Shown here: positions 40,008 to 50,054 of the stretch, one piece after another | How the letters are laid out: each line of letters begins with the position of its first letter | Position numbering within the stretch: the first letter of the stretch is position 1 | Assembly: GCF_040958095.1 (NCBI RefSeq) | Contig: NC_091214.1 | Coordinates: forward strand, 6,088,087-6,152,086 | DNA from: Procambarus clarkii | Lineage: Eukaryota; Arthropoda; Malacostraca; Decapoda; Cambaridae | DNA: 64,000 nt | Direction: 5' to 3' | Notes under the pieces: model-generated | Told to the model about the DNA's origin: nothing | Databases searched by the model: none | What the model saw: only the letters and a program-made list of their open reading frames with translations | Made by a program: the position numbers and the translations under genes

Positions 40008-42419
40008 GAACATAAGAACAAAGGTAACTGCAGAAGTCCTATTGGCCCATACTGGGCAGCTCCTATTTATATCCACCCAATCCCACTCATATACATGTCT
40101 AACCAGCGCTTGAAACAATAGAGGGACCCCACCTCCACTACGTTTCCCAGTAGTTGGTTCCACAAATTAACAACCCTATTACCGAACCAGAATTTACCCA
40201 AGTCTTTTCTAAATCTAAGCTTATCCAATTTACACGCATTGTTTCGTGTACCTTATTATTATCCCCTTTGTTATGTCCATTCATTCACTTGAAAACCTCT
40301 ATCATGTCACCCCTAACTCTTCGCCTTTCCAGTGAATGCAATTTAAGCTTTGTTAATCTTTCTTCACATGAAAGATTTCTAATTTTGGGGAATTAATTTT
40401 GTCAGCGTACGCTGGCCATGTTCAAGTGAATTTATATCCATTCTAGAGTACGGCGACCAAAACTGAACTACATAATCTAAACGGGGCCTAACCAGAGCAA
40501 GATATAGCTGAAGAACCACACCAGGTGTCTTGTTACTAACGCTTCGATAAATAAATTCCAGTATCCTATTTGCCTTATTACGAACATTCATGCATTTATT
40601 TGTTTGGAACATTCGTGCATTGATCCTTTGGTTTTAAATTCTTACTGATCATAACTCCCAGATCCCTTTCGCAATCCGACTTCGCAATTTCAGCACCATC
40701 TTGCTCGTATCTTGTAACTCTATCATCATTGCCTAGACTCAAAACTTTACATTTATCAGCATTAAACTGCATCTGCCAATCTTTTGACCATTTCAAAACC
40801 CTATTTAGATCAACTTGAAATGATAGTGAGTCGTCTTCCGTGTTAATTTCCCTACCGAATTTTGTATCATCGGCAAATTTGCAAATGTTGCAACGTAAAC
40901 CTGAATCTAAATCATTTATATAATTATTATAAACAACAGAGGTCCCAATACAGAGCCTTGAGGCGTTCCACTTACAACATTATCCCACTCTGACTTAACA
41001 CCATGCACACTGACTCTGTTTCCTTTGGTATAGCCATACACTATTCCCCTCTTAATATAGCACCCCCAATACCATGAGCCTCTATCTTTTTAATCTTTAA
41101 CTTTACTAAAGTCAAGGTACACAACATCGCAAACCTTACCACTATCAACTGCCTCAACTACGCTAGAATAAAAAGATAACAATTTTTGTTACACGTGAAC
41201 GGTCATTTGTTAAACCATATTGTGACTCGTTTATTAATTTGTTTTTTCAATGTGAAAACGAATGGTTGCAAATATCGATTCAAGTAACTTTCCCACAATA
41301 GACGTTAGGCTAATTGGCCGATAGTTTGACGCAAGTGATCTATCTCCATTCTTAAAAATTGGCACTACATTAGCAATCTTCTACGACTCTGGCAATCTGC
41401 CTGACTCTAATGATTTATTAAATATAGTAGACAATGGATCGCGAAGCTCCTCTTTGCATTCTTTAAGCACCCTGGTAAACACTTTATCCGGTCAAGGGGA
41501 TTTGCTTGGTTTGTGTTTTTCTATTTGTTTAATAATATCATCCCTGGTAACTGTTAAACTAATCAACCAGTCCTCGTCCCCACCCACATAGACTTGTTCG
41601 GCTAAAGGCATAGAGTTAAGTTCTTTTTAGTAAATACAGAGATTAAATATATATTAAAAATACTACTCATCTCTTCGTCATTATCCGTTATCGGACCTAT
41701 CTCGGTTTTTAATAGACCTATCCTTTCCATATCCTTTTTTCGATATAACTGACAAAAAACCTTTAGGATTTGCCTTTGCTTGGCCTGCTATACGAACTTC
41801 ATAGTTTCTTCTTGCTCTCCTTATCTCTTTTTACACCTTGCGCAAGGTGCACCTTGCTCTTCCTCATCATCACTGCCTAGCACCATGTCAGTATCAGTAG
41901 CAACACCTTCTTCTATTCGCTTCTGTAAGAGAACACGTTACAAGAATATGAGAGTTACAAGATACGAGCTAGATGGTGCTGAGATTGCGAAGTTGGATTG
42001 CGAAAGGGATCTGGGAGTTATGATTAGTAAGAATTTAAAACAAAAGGATCAAAGCATGAATATTCGTAATAAGGCAAATAGGACACTAGGATTTATTAAT
42101 CGAAGCGTTAGTAACAAGACACCTGGTGTTGTTCTTCAGCTATATCTTGCTCTGGTTAGGCCCCATTTAGATTATGCAGTTCAGTTTTGGTCGCCGTACT
42201 ATAGAATGGATATAAATTCACTTGAACGTTTCCAGCGAAGGATGACTAAGTTAATTCCCCAAATTAGAAATCTTTCATATGAAGAAAGATTAACAAAGCT
42301 TAAATTGCATTCAATGGAAAGGCGAAGAGTTAGGGGTGACAAAATAGAGGTTTACAAGTGGATGAATGGACACAAGAAAGGGGATATTAATAGGGTATTA
42401 AAATTATCACCACAAGACA
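40008..42419. repeat. 2.41-kb tandem unit 3
   Basis: 2412 bp, nearly identical to unit 2, sharing its extra T near 40384. The + CR1 frame is open here (41780-42427, 215 aa, reading through the spacer into DCERDLGVMISKNLK...). It lacks the RT core and I do not call it a gene. Confidence 0.9.
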
Positions 42420-42935
42420 GAACATAAGAACAAAGGTAACTGCAGAAGGCCTATTGGCCCATACGAGGCAGCTCCTATTTAATATCCTATTAATATCTCC
42501 TTTGTTATGTCCATTCATCCACTTGTAAACCTCTATCATGTCACCCCTAACTCTTCGCCTTTCCAGTGAATGCATTTAAGCTTTGTTAATCTATCTTCAT
42601 ATGAAAGATTTCTAATTTGGGGAATTAACTTGGTCATCCTATGCTGGAAACGTTCAAGTGAATTTATATCCATTCTATAGTACGGCGACCAAAACTGAAC
42701 TGCATAAGCTTAATGGGGCCTAACCAGAGCAAGATATAGCTGAAGAACCACACCAGGTGTTTTGTTACTAACGCTTCGATTAATAAATCCCAGTGTCCTA
42801 TTTGCCTTATTACGAACATTCATGCATTGAACCTTTTGTTTTAAATTCTTACTTATCATAACTCCCAGATCCCTTTCGCTATTCGACTTCGCAATCTTAT
42901 CACCATCTTGCTCGTATCTTGTAACTCTATCATCA
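42420..42935 (-). mobile_element. CR1 3' fragment, - strand, end of block II
   Basis: Same piece as 24345-24730 plus 25371-25500 but without the C1 insertion, so it shows the empty site (gccttattacgaac near 42810). Confidence 0.82.
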
Positions 42936-43001
42936 ATATATGTTTATGGAGAAACACATTGGCAAAATGATCAGAAGAGAAGGGGCAGCAAAATAACAAT
43001 T
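42936..43001 (+). pseudogene. Family A LINE, block III: first bases before C1 fragment
   Basis: Starts at the anchor atatatgtttatgg and runs to aacaatt, where a C1 fragment is inserted (TSD aatt). Confidence 0.65.
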
Positions 43002-43660
43002 GCACTGCACTGCAATTGCAGTGCAATTGCACTGTCACTGCACATTCTCTCATGTGTACTATACATATACAAAACGCTAAATTGTAATGCCAATCCTGAT
43101 CTCAAAAGCTTCATAGAAGGTTGTAACAGAACCCATGAGCACCACACCAGAAATTAATACAGTTTTGATATTCCTAGAGTACGACTTAATCAAACCAGAA
43201 ATGCTCTACAAATCAAGGGGCCCAGGATGTGGAATGACCTTCCCAACCATGTTAAAGACAGTACCTCTCTCAACCAGTTTAAGTTAAAAACGAAGCTATA
43301 CCTAATAAATTCCCTGTAACCTACCTTACCTCTCTATTGTCAACCCATGTATGTTTTTTTTTGTTTTTTTTTTGTTTTACAATTCAACGCTGTTTTAATG
43401 TAATTTTCTGTAATAATTTGTAATTGTATTTGTGCTGTTTTTTCAACAATGTTCCCCCCTCTTTTACCTCTATTTTTATTTGTACTCAACGCATTTTTTT
43501 CTTTTTACCCATTAGTTTTAAGCTTTAGTCAGTAGTGTTTTTTCCTGCCCGAAACGCTTTGCGTAATAGTGGCTTTAGGCATTGTATGTACTAGCTCTTA
43601 TCTATAAAGCCAACAAACTTTGTAAAATCTCTTTATGTATGTACCTTTGCCTAAATAAAA

Positions 43661-43690
<30 letters not shown>
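43002..43690 (+). mobile_element. C1 LINE 3' fragment in family A, block III
   Basis: A 5'-truncated insertion with TSD aatt (42998-43001 and 43691-43694); block II shows the empty site near 25570. It begins with about 30 bases of gcactgcaattgcagtgc-type palindromic filler, then the ORF2 end (DLKSFIEGCNRTHEHHTRN, then a stop) and 3' UTR, ending in an ATT repeat of about 30 bases. The same insertion is at 58209-58892. Confidence 0.88.
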
Positions 43691-43693
<3 letters not shown>

Positions 43694-44570
43694 TCACTTG
43701 GGGTATATTACACTAACAGTAGAAGTCTAAGAAACAAAATAAACGAGTTAAATGCTCTTATCTGTACAGAAGAAATAGATATTATTGCACTTACCGTAAC
43801 GTGGATGAATGTAGAAAATAGAGAACTATTAGCTGAATATCAAATAAATGGATTTAAACTATTTCACACAGATAGATATATTATATGAATAGGGGGAGTA
43901 GCCATATATGTTAGGGACAATTTGATATGTAGTCTCAAAGAGGGAATCAAATCTGAGCCACACTCAGAAACTATTTGGATAGAATTAAACGAAAAAGCAA
44001 ATATTATTATAATAGGAGTTATATATAGGCCACCAAATTTAGACAGAATGGAAGCAAAGCTTCTATGGATGAAATATCTAGAGCATCTAGATCTAACAGT
44101 ATTTATGTCATGGATGACTTTAATTTTAGTGGAATAAACTGGGTGAACAAAACAGGGAATAATGAAGCAGAAGACTTCCTAGAATTAATTGACGATTGCT
44201 TTCTTATGCAACATATTTAGGAACCAACGCGGGGAAATAATATTTTAGATTTAGTGTTAACTAACAGGGAAACACAAATTAAGGAGATGGAAATAGGGAG
44301 TGAGCTAGGGAACAGTGATCATAAAGAAATCAGATTTAGCATTGAATGGAATAGATCTATAGGAGAAAATTCTGTTAAAGTGCCTGATTTTCGAAAAGCT
44401 GATTTCAATAGCCTATGGATTTTTTGGGGTCAAAATGATTGGAATGTCTTGGGGATGGGGTGTGGGCTAGACGTGAACCCAGCGACAGGTGACGTAAAAC
44501 GGGATTTCGATGTGGATTCAAAATATAACCTATTTAAAAATATTCTAAGCAAAGCCCAGGAACGTAGTAT
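43691..44570 (+). pseudogene. Family A LINE, block III: endonuclease part
   Basis: As in block II with private changes: TVTWM for TETWM at the catalytic Glu (near 43798) and an altered stretch near 43880. Ends at the TSD agtat (44566-44570) of the LTR element. Confidence 0.83.
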
Positions 44571-45595
44571 TGTTACGGCCCTCTCGGGACGCAACGGGGT
44601 TCTTACTCTGATGTTGTTAGAGGAAGATATATATCCGTTCCCAAGCCAGTAGTTGCTATCAAGGGATGTGATCCGTGACGCAAGTAACTTAAAGGGGGAA
44701 GGGAAAGAAAGTTAAGAACTTAAGATTATAATTCACCATCACCAAATAAATAAATAAGATATAAAGAGTGCACAGGGGGAGGGGTATAAACACTTATTTA
44801 CAGGGGAAATACACTGTAGTCTTCTGCTGAAGACTATGGATCCTCGCTCTCGGTGCTAAATCCTCGGTGCTTCTTCCTGGCCTCACAACGAATCCTCTAG
44901 GAAGCTGAGCCTACCCTGGCCACATGTCAGCCAAAACACAGGTCCACTGGGGACACCGCCGTGGAGGCCGTCAACCACACGTCCAGCTGGTCTGCTGGCA
45001 GGTTCCGGATCAGCAAGGCTGGTCAGGCCACTCCACGAACGTTATAAGGGGAACGCCCTAGACAGGAGCCTCGTGTGACACCACAAATCACTCTCCTGTC
45101 CTCAATACCCCAGTGAATGATCGTCTCCAACAGTCGGTCCCGGGTAATCCTTTTACTGCCACTCCACTGGCAGGGTAACACACCACAGTGTTCTTCCGGG
45201 GGGACGACTTCACAACTGCTGCAGCAAAGTACAAGGTATGGAGACGGCTGCCTCGGGTAGACTGACTCAACTCCCATCACAGCAGTCCCAGGTCGACTCT
45301 GTAAGCAGACACGTCATCAATAACAGGGACACACTAAGGCACCTCACTTACAGGTTCAGACACAAACGCCCACCTATCCACTCCATAGATGGCGCTGGTG
45401 TCTGAGCACCACCTCACCAGAGGTCAGCAGCGGCTGTGTGGAGCGCTGAACAGGACTGGAAACTGGCCCTTGTGGCCGGTATTCGCCGTCCTCACTAGGT
45501 GTCGTCGTCCGTTTGGCGGGGGTTTCGGGAGCTGACCCACAGATGGCGCGGTCGTCACTGCTCCGGGCTCGGACTCTGGATCCGGGTTTGTAACA
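44571..45595 (-). repeat. 3' LTR, block III (1025 bp)
   Basis: By eye it differs from the 5' LTR (49028-50054) at roughly a dozen positions and one 2-base indel, but from the equivalent LTR at 59773-60797 at about one position. It therefore inserted well before the block duplication. Confidence 0.92.
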
Positions 45596-46225
45596 CCTCC
45601 CCACCAAAAAGAATTTGGTTTGGGGTTCTATAAAGAGAAACACAAACCAAATTAGTACGACGACACAACTCCAAATGGACACACATGCTCTATAATCTGG
45701 AATGGCGAGGCTGTCTCGTCCACAGAACTGTACTGAGGAAAAACCCTGGCACAAAGGGAGCTTGAAAATGGCAGGCGATGACCTGCCTGATGTAATCTTC
45801 CACATCTCCACTGCGATGTCAAGCAGGGGCTTCATCTCACATCTCTCAAGTAAGGATTGGTGTGGACACGATGAGGGGCGACTCTCGACACTTCCCTGTG
45901 TCGTGGCACCGATGATGGCTGATCACAGACGGCATTTCTGGTACCGGTCCGACGGTCCTTCAGGGAGACAGGAACCTGGAATACAGGGGTCTGATAATTC
46001 AGAGTGACAGCGACAGTGGGCAAGTCAGTACTTACAGCATACGCCTCTACTAAGCTCACACCTAGTTCCAACAGGGCTGCTTGCACACCGAAGACGGCAT
46101 TCGCTCTGCCCCCGTCAGGTCGACCAACGTTCCGCATAACGCTGTATTGAGGCTCAGAAGTCACGCGGGGGGTGTCAACCTGTCTGAAACAGTCACTCAT
46201 ATTATCATTTTTCGTACCTCCTGTA
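45596..46225 (-). pseudogene. Possible envelope-like remnant downstream of gag-protease
   Basis: Two minus-strand frames follow the gag-protease stop: 45832-46266 and 45374-45835. The second contains a hydrophobic stretch (IWSCVVVLIWFVFLF) with basic residues after it, just before the polypurine tract, where the C-terminal anchor of a retroviral envelope would lie. A one-base difference from block IV near 46244 (ttcccagg versus ttccagg) separates this frame from the upstream one. No specific envelope family motif is recognised; an alternative is non-coding sequence with a chance membrane segment. Confidence 0.35.
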
Positions 46226-48610
46226 TCAACCATCACCTTCCCAGGTCCCTTCTTCAACTGCAACACTTGCAGTGTAAATCTCTAATCCCTGGGACCTCTT
46301 CACGATGTTCATGGGAGCCATCATTCGTCGGGTCGTCCACCGGTCCTCACTGAGAGCACATACGAGAATCAAAAATACCGCTAAGAAACATTTGGTTACC
46401 TGAGGAATAAGTTTCCTGAGCCTGTAATGTCCATAACCGGCTATATCCATTAGCCTGGTTTGGATCGAAGAGGGCTCTAGAACCTTCGCACATACCTCAC
46501 ATACCTCTGACGTCTGGGGAATCTCTGGTCGGTTCAATGAACGCTGTACCTTGCCATACCGCAAGTACACGTCCGCCTTCGCTCCAGACTCGTTAGTATC
46601 CGTGGGTGCCTGCACACAAGGCCTCTCTTCTAGCTCAGGTACTTCTGCCATCGTAACCTCATGTTTCTTGGCGAGAGAAAAATCAGGAGACACTGCTAGA
46701 ACGTTCTCAATCTGTAGGCGAGAGGACAAATTAAACATAGTTACATCCGGGTCTGTCTTTATCTGGACATTAACATTGCCTGTAGACACCTCTGACCGTA
46801 CTGTTCTGGCTGACTCGTCCGCTATCTTGGGATGATTGGTGCTCCAATCGGTCACCAAGTCGTTGGCTAGTACCACGTCAATCCCAGTCACAGGGAGGGT
46901 ATCGACTACTGCCAACGCACATGTGCCGCTGAAATAAGGCGCGTCGAGATGTACTGGCACTAAGGGGGCGATGTACTGCGTCCTAGGAAACCCAACCAGG
47001 ACAACCTCTGGTCTCCCATCCATACTTACTCCCTCGGGTAACGAGCTCTTCACGATCAGGGACTGGGCTGCTCCACTATCTCTGAGCACTACAACTGATC
47101 TACCAGTATGATCACTCGATACATACCCGCCTGAAGTGTGAGGGGAAAACAACCTGGGTTCTTCCTGCGTAGTCGTCGACTGGCTTCCTGCTGGTGGTGT
47201 AACACAGCACATCATCATCACCTCCCTACGTGCGCTGCCACCTCTTCTGCCTTGGCACCTAGCAGCTACATGCCCTTTCTGCCCACAAGTCCAGCACACC
47301 ATATTCCTCCTTGAACTCCGGTGTTTCGGACTACTAGGACTTGTTCTTCGAGGGCTACTTGGGGGCGTCTTCTTAGCACTTTGTGGGACGGGTCTTTCCT
47401 CTTCATCATGAGGTCTGTCGAACCGGCGCTGGTAATTCCTTGGGACGTACTTAGCAGACGGCCTATGAGTCAGGATGTACTCTTCAGCAATGGTGGCTGC
47501 CGCACTCAAGGTCTCTACCTGCTGTTCCTCTAAGTACGTCTTCAGGTCTCCTGACAAACAATCCTTGAAGTCCTCTAGCAGAATCAGCTGCTCGAGGTCT
47601 TCCTTGGTCTCCACCTTCCGAGAGGCACACCATTCCTGGAAAAGTCGCTCCTTGATTGTGGCGAATTCGGTGAAAGTGTGCTCTGAGGTCTTCTTCAGGT
47701 TTCTGAACTTTTGCCTGTAAGCCTCAGGTACCAATTGGTACGCCATGAGCACAACCTTCTTCACCTTGTCATAATCGCCGGAGTCGTCAAGGGATAACGT
47801 AGAGTAGGCAATTTGGGCCTTCCCAGTCAAGACTGACTGTATCATGATGGCCCAATTCTCCCTTGGCCACTCCAAAGAGGCAGCGACTTTCTCGAAGGCG
47901 GCAAAGAACTTCGAAACTTCCCTCTCATTGAATTTTGGGACCATTTTTATGTTTCTTACCGGATCGAAACCGCTGGTGTCCGTTGTTGGCCTCCGACCAC
48001 CGCCTAATCGCAATACTTCTAGTTCATGTTGTCTCTGTCTTTCTTTTTCTTCTCTCTCTCGCTGTTTCTCTTCCCTTTCTCGCTCTTCTCTTTCTCTTTC
48101 TTCTCTCTCTCGTCTCTCTTCTCTTTCTCGTTCTTCTCTTTCTCGTTTCTCTTCTCTTTCTCGTTCTTCTTTCCTTTCTTCTAATTCTAAACGTCTCATC
48201 GCCAATTCTTTATCTTTTAATTCTCGTTCTAATTCTAACTTCTTCCACTCTATCTCACGATTGATCTCTAGGGCACGCATTTTGACTGTTAGGAAGCTGA
48301 TATTAAGCTCACCTGCATCACTGTCAATGTCGCTGCCCTTATCTTCCTTTTCCGTGGAAGCTATTTCTTCACCTTCCCTTGTACTAGGAGTCTCGCCTTC
48401 CTGTTTCTCTTCTGCCTTCAGGTGCCGGTGAACCTTGGACAAGATCTCCACACGGGAATCACTGGCACGGATCTTGATCTCCAGGTAGACGCTCACTAGT
48501 ACAAGCTCTGGTTTGCTCAGATATTTTAATCTGGCAAGACAGTCCTCTCTGTTCAGAAAAGCCTGCACATCGTCCAGATCATCGATGGTAGCTTTCTCTG
48601 CCATTGTCAC
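46226..48610 (-). CDS. Gag-protease polyprotein of LTR element, block III (794 aa)
   Basis: Structural protein and protease of a gypsy-type element. Residues about 110-205: extreme Glu/Arg/Lys coiled coil. About 215-385: gag core (FNEREVSKFFAAFEKVA, WPRENWAIMIQSVLTGKAQ, FKDCLSGDLKTYLEEQQ), resembling gag/SCAN-like folds. Zinc knuckle CWTCGQKGHVAARC at 439-452 (CX2CX4HX4C). Aspartic protease from about 505 with LRDSGAAQSLIV (DSGA 511-514) and GIDVVLANDL near 577. At about 740-753 there is a hydrophobic CFLAVFLILVCALS segment where RT should begin, so the pol region is deleted. ATG at 48608-48610 follows the leader. Confidence 0.88.
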   Translation of the reverse strand: MTMAEKATIDDLDDVQAFLNREDCLARLKYLSKPELVLVSVYLEIKIRASDSRVEILSKVHRHLKAEEKQEGETPSTREGEEIASTEKEDKGSDIDSDAGELNISFLTVKMRALEINREIEWKKLELERELKDKELAMRRLELEERKEEREREEKREREEREREERREREEREREEREREEKQREREEKERQRQHELEVLRLGGGRRPTTDTSGFDPVRNIKMVPKFNEREVSKFFAAFEKVAASLEWPRENWAIMIQSVLTGKAQIAYSTLSLDDSGDYDKVKKVVLMAYQLVPEAYRQKFRNLKKTSEHTFTEFATIKERLFQEWCASRKVETKEDLEQLILLEDFKDCLSGDLKTYLEEQQVETLSAAATIAEEYILTHRPSAKYVPRNYQRRFDRPHDEEERPVPQSAKKTPPSSPRRTSPSSPKHRSSRRNMVCWTCGQKGHVAARCQGRRGGSARREVMMMCCVTPPAGSQSTTTQEEPRLFSPHTSGGYVSSDHTGRSVVVLRDSGAAQSLIVKSSLPEGVSMDGRPEVVLVGFPRTQYIAPLVPVHLDAPYFSGTCALAVVDTLPVTGIDVVLANDLVTDWSTNHPKIADESARTVRSEVSTGNVNVQIKTDPDVTMFNLSSRLQIENVLAVSPDFSLAKKHEVTMAEVPELEERPCVQAPTDTNESGAKADVYLRYGKVQRSLNRPEIPQTSEVCEVCAKVLEPSSIQTRLMDIAGYGHYRLRKLIPQVTKCFLAVFLILVCALSEDRWTTRRMMAPMNIVKRSQGLEIYTASVAVEEGTWEGDG

Positions 48611-49027
48611 CGATGGAACACTTAACTAGCACTTGACACACCGCTTACACTTTAGCACTTAACGCACCGAGCACTGTTCTACGCCAATATTGCACTTTAT
48701 CGCACCTGGCGCCTCACTTGCCAATATTGCACGTAATCACTTCGGGCACCGCACTACGCAATATCGCACTTAATCACAGCGAACCCTTCGCTCTACAATA
48801 TTGCACTGAATCACTGAGCACCGCACTAGTCAATATTGCACTTAATCGCTTAGTCACAGCGAGCACCGCACTGCACAATATTGCACTTAGTCACTCTTGA
48901 GCACCGCACAGGACGTATAACGTCACAATCGTCACACAGGGGGAATTATATACAGGGATTACGCCACTTCACCACCCCTGTCAAACATACTTAACAAGGG
49001 GACGGATCCCGCTGGGGATGCCAATTA
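48611..49027 (-). repeat. LTR-element leader with short tandem repeats and PBS
   Basis: From about 48660 to 48900, caatattgcac followed by taatcac and gcaccgcact recurs six or so times at uneven 35-50-bp spacing. The PBS lies at 49004-49023. Leader repeats may be packaging or translation signals; this is inference. Confidence 0.7.
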
Positions 49028-50054
49028 TGTTACGGCCCTCTCGGGACGCAACGGGGTTCTTACTCTGATGTTGTTAGAGGAAGATATATATCCGTTCCCA
49101 AGCCAGTAGTGGCTATCAAGGGATGTGATCCGTGACGCAAGTAACTTAAAGGGGGAAGGGAAAGAAAGTTAAGAACTTAAGATTATAATTCACCATCACC
49201 AAATAAATAAATAAGATATAAAAAGAGTGCACAGGGGGAGGGGTATAAACACTTATTTACAGGGGAAATACACTGTAGTCTTCTGCTGAAGACTATGGAT
49301 CCTCGCTCTCGGTGCTAAATCCTCGGTGCTTCTTCGTGGCCTCACAACGAATCCTCTAGGAAGCTGAGCCTACCCTGGCCACATGTCAGCCAAAACACAG
49401 GTCCACTGGGGGCACCGCCGTGGAGGCCGTCAACCACACGTCCAGCTGGTCTGCTGGCAGGTTCCGGATCAGCAAGGCTGGTCAGGCCACTCCACGAACG
49501 ATATAAGGGGAAAGCCCTAGACAGGAGCCTCGTGTGACACCACAAATCACTCTCCTGTCCTCAATACCCCAGTGGATGATCGTCTCCAACAGTCGGTCCC
49601 GGGTAATCCTTTTACTGCCACTCCACTGGCAGGGTAACACACCACAGTGTTCTTCCGGGGGGACGACTTCACAACTGCTGCAGCAAAGTACAAGGTATGG
49701 AGACGGCTGCCTCGGGTAGACTGACTCAACTCCCATCACAGCAGTCCCAGATCGACTCTGTAACCAGACACGTCATCAATAACAGGGACACACTAAGGCA
49801 CCTCACTTACAGGTTCAGACACAAACGCCCACCTATCCACTCCATAGATGGTGCTGGTGTCTGAGCACCACCTCATCAGAGGTCAGCAGCGGCTGTGTGG
49901 AGCGCTGAACAGGACTGGAAACTGGCCCTTGTGGCCGGTATTCGCCGTCCTCACCAGGTGTCGTCGTCCGTTTGGCGGGGGTTTCGGGAGCTGACCCACA
50001 GATGGCGCGGTCGTCACTGCTCCGGGCTCGGACTCTGGATCCGGGTTCGTAACA
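49028..50054 (-). repeat. 5' LTR, block III (1027 bp)
   Basis: Matches 44571-45595. On the minus strand it should contain the promoter; I cannot place the TATA or start with confidence. Confidence 0.92.

Larger units (their letters stand above)
25501..42935. repeat. Segmental duplication block II
   Basis: It starts at the anchor atatatgtttatgg, which recurs at 42936 and 58143. It has the same element order as blocks I and III. Private features are the + strand C1 insertion (26536-31028) and the amplification of the CR1 pair into three 2.41-kb units (35186-42419). A small deletion in the CR1(-) part (block I reads aatcagtatttcatgtgg, block II aatctttaac near 36270) is present in all three units, so the amplification followed the deletion. 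Confidence 0.82.
44571..50054 (-). mobile_element. LTR retrotransposon (gypsy-type gag-protease, pol deleted), complete
   Basis: 5484 bp with TG...CA ends (tgttac / gtaaca) and TSD agtat at 44566-44570 and 50055-50059; block II shows the empty site near 26445. LTRs are 44571-45595 and 49028-50054. The coding strand is minus, so the right LTR is the 5' LTR. A PBS-like TGGCATCCCCAGCGGGATCC (plus 49004-49023) lies four bases inside it, and a polypurine ggtggggagg precedes the 3' LTR. The internal 3.4 kb encodes gag-protease and short downstream frames. RT, RNase H and integrase are absent, so the element would need a helper. Confidence 0.92.

Noticed and set aside
37599..42422. Repeated CR1 + strand ORFs (up to 215 aa) as genes
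   Set aside because: They contain only the CR1 C-terminal part, start in unrelated spacer, and one unit is stopped by a single-base change.
45023..45280. LTR-internal ORFs (85 aa; also at 49482 and 60225)
   Set aside because: They lie wholly in LTR sequence, are repeated with it, and have no domain or conservation signal.
47844..48431. A Ser-rich protein on the + strand (195 aa; also at 63046)
   Set aside because: It is the antisense of the Glu/Arg/Lys coiled coil of gag; the opposite strand has domain-level support.
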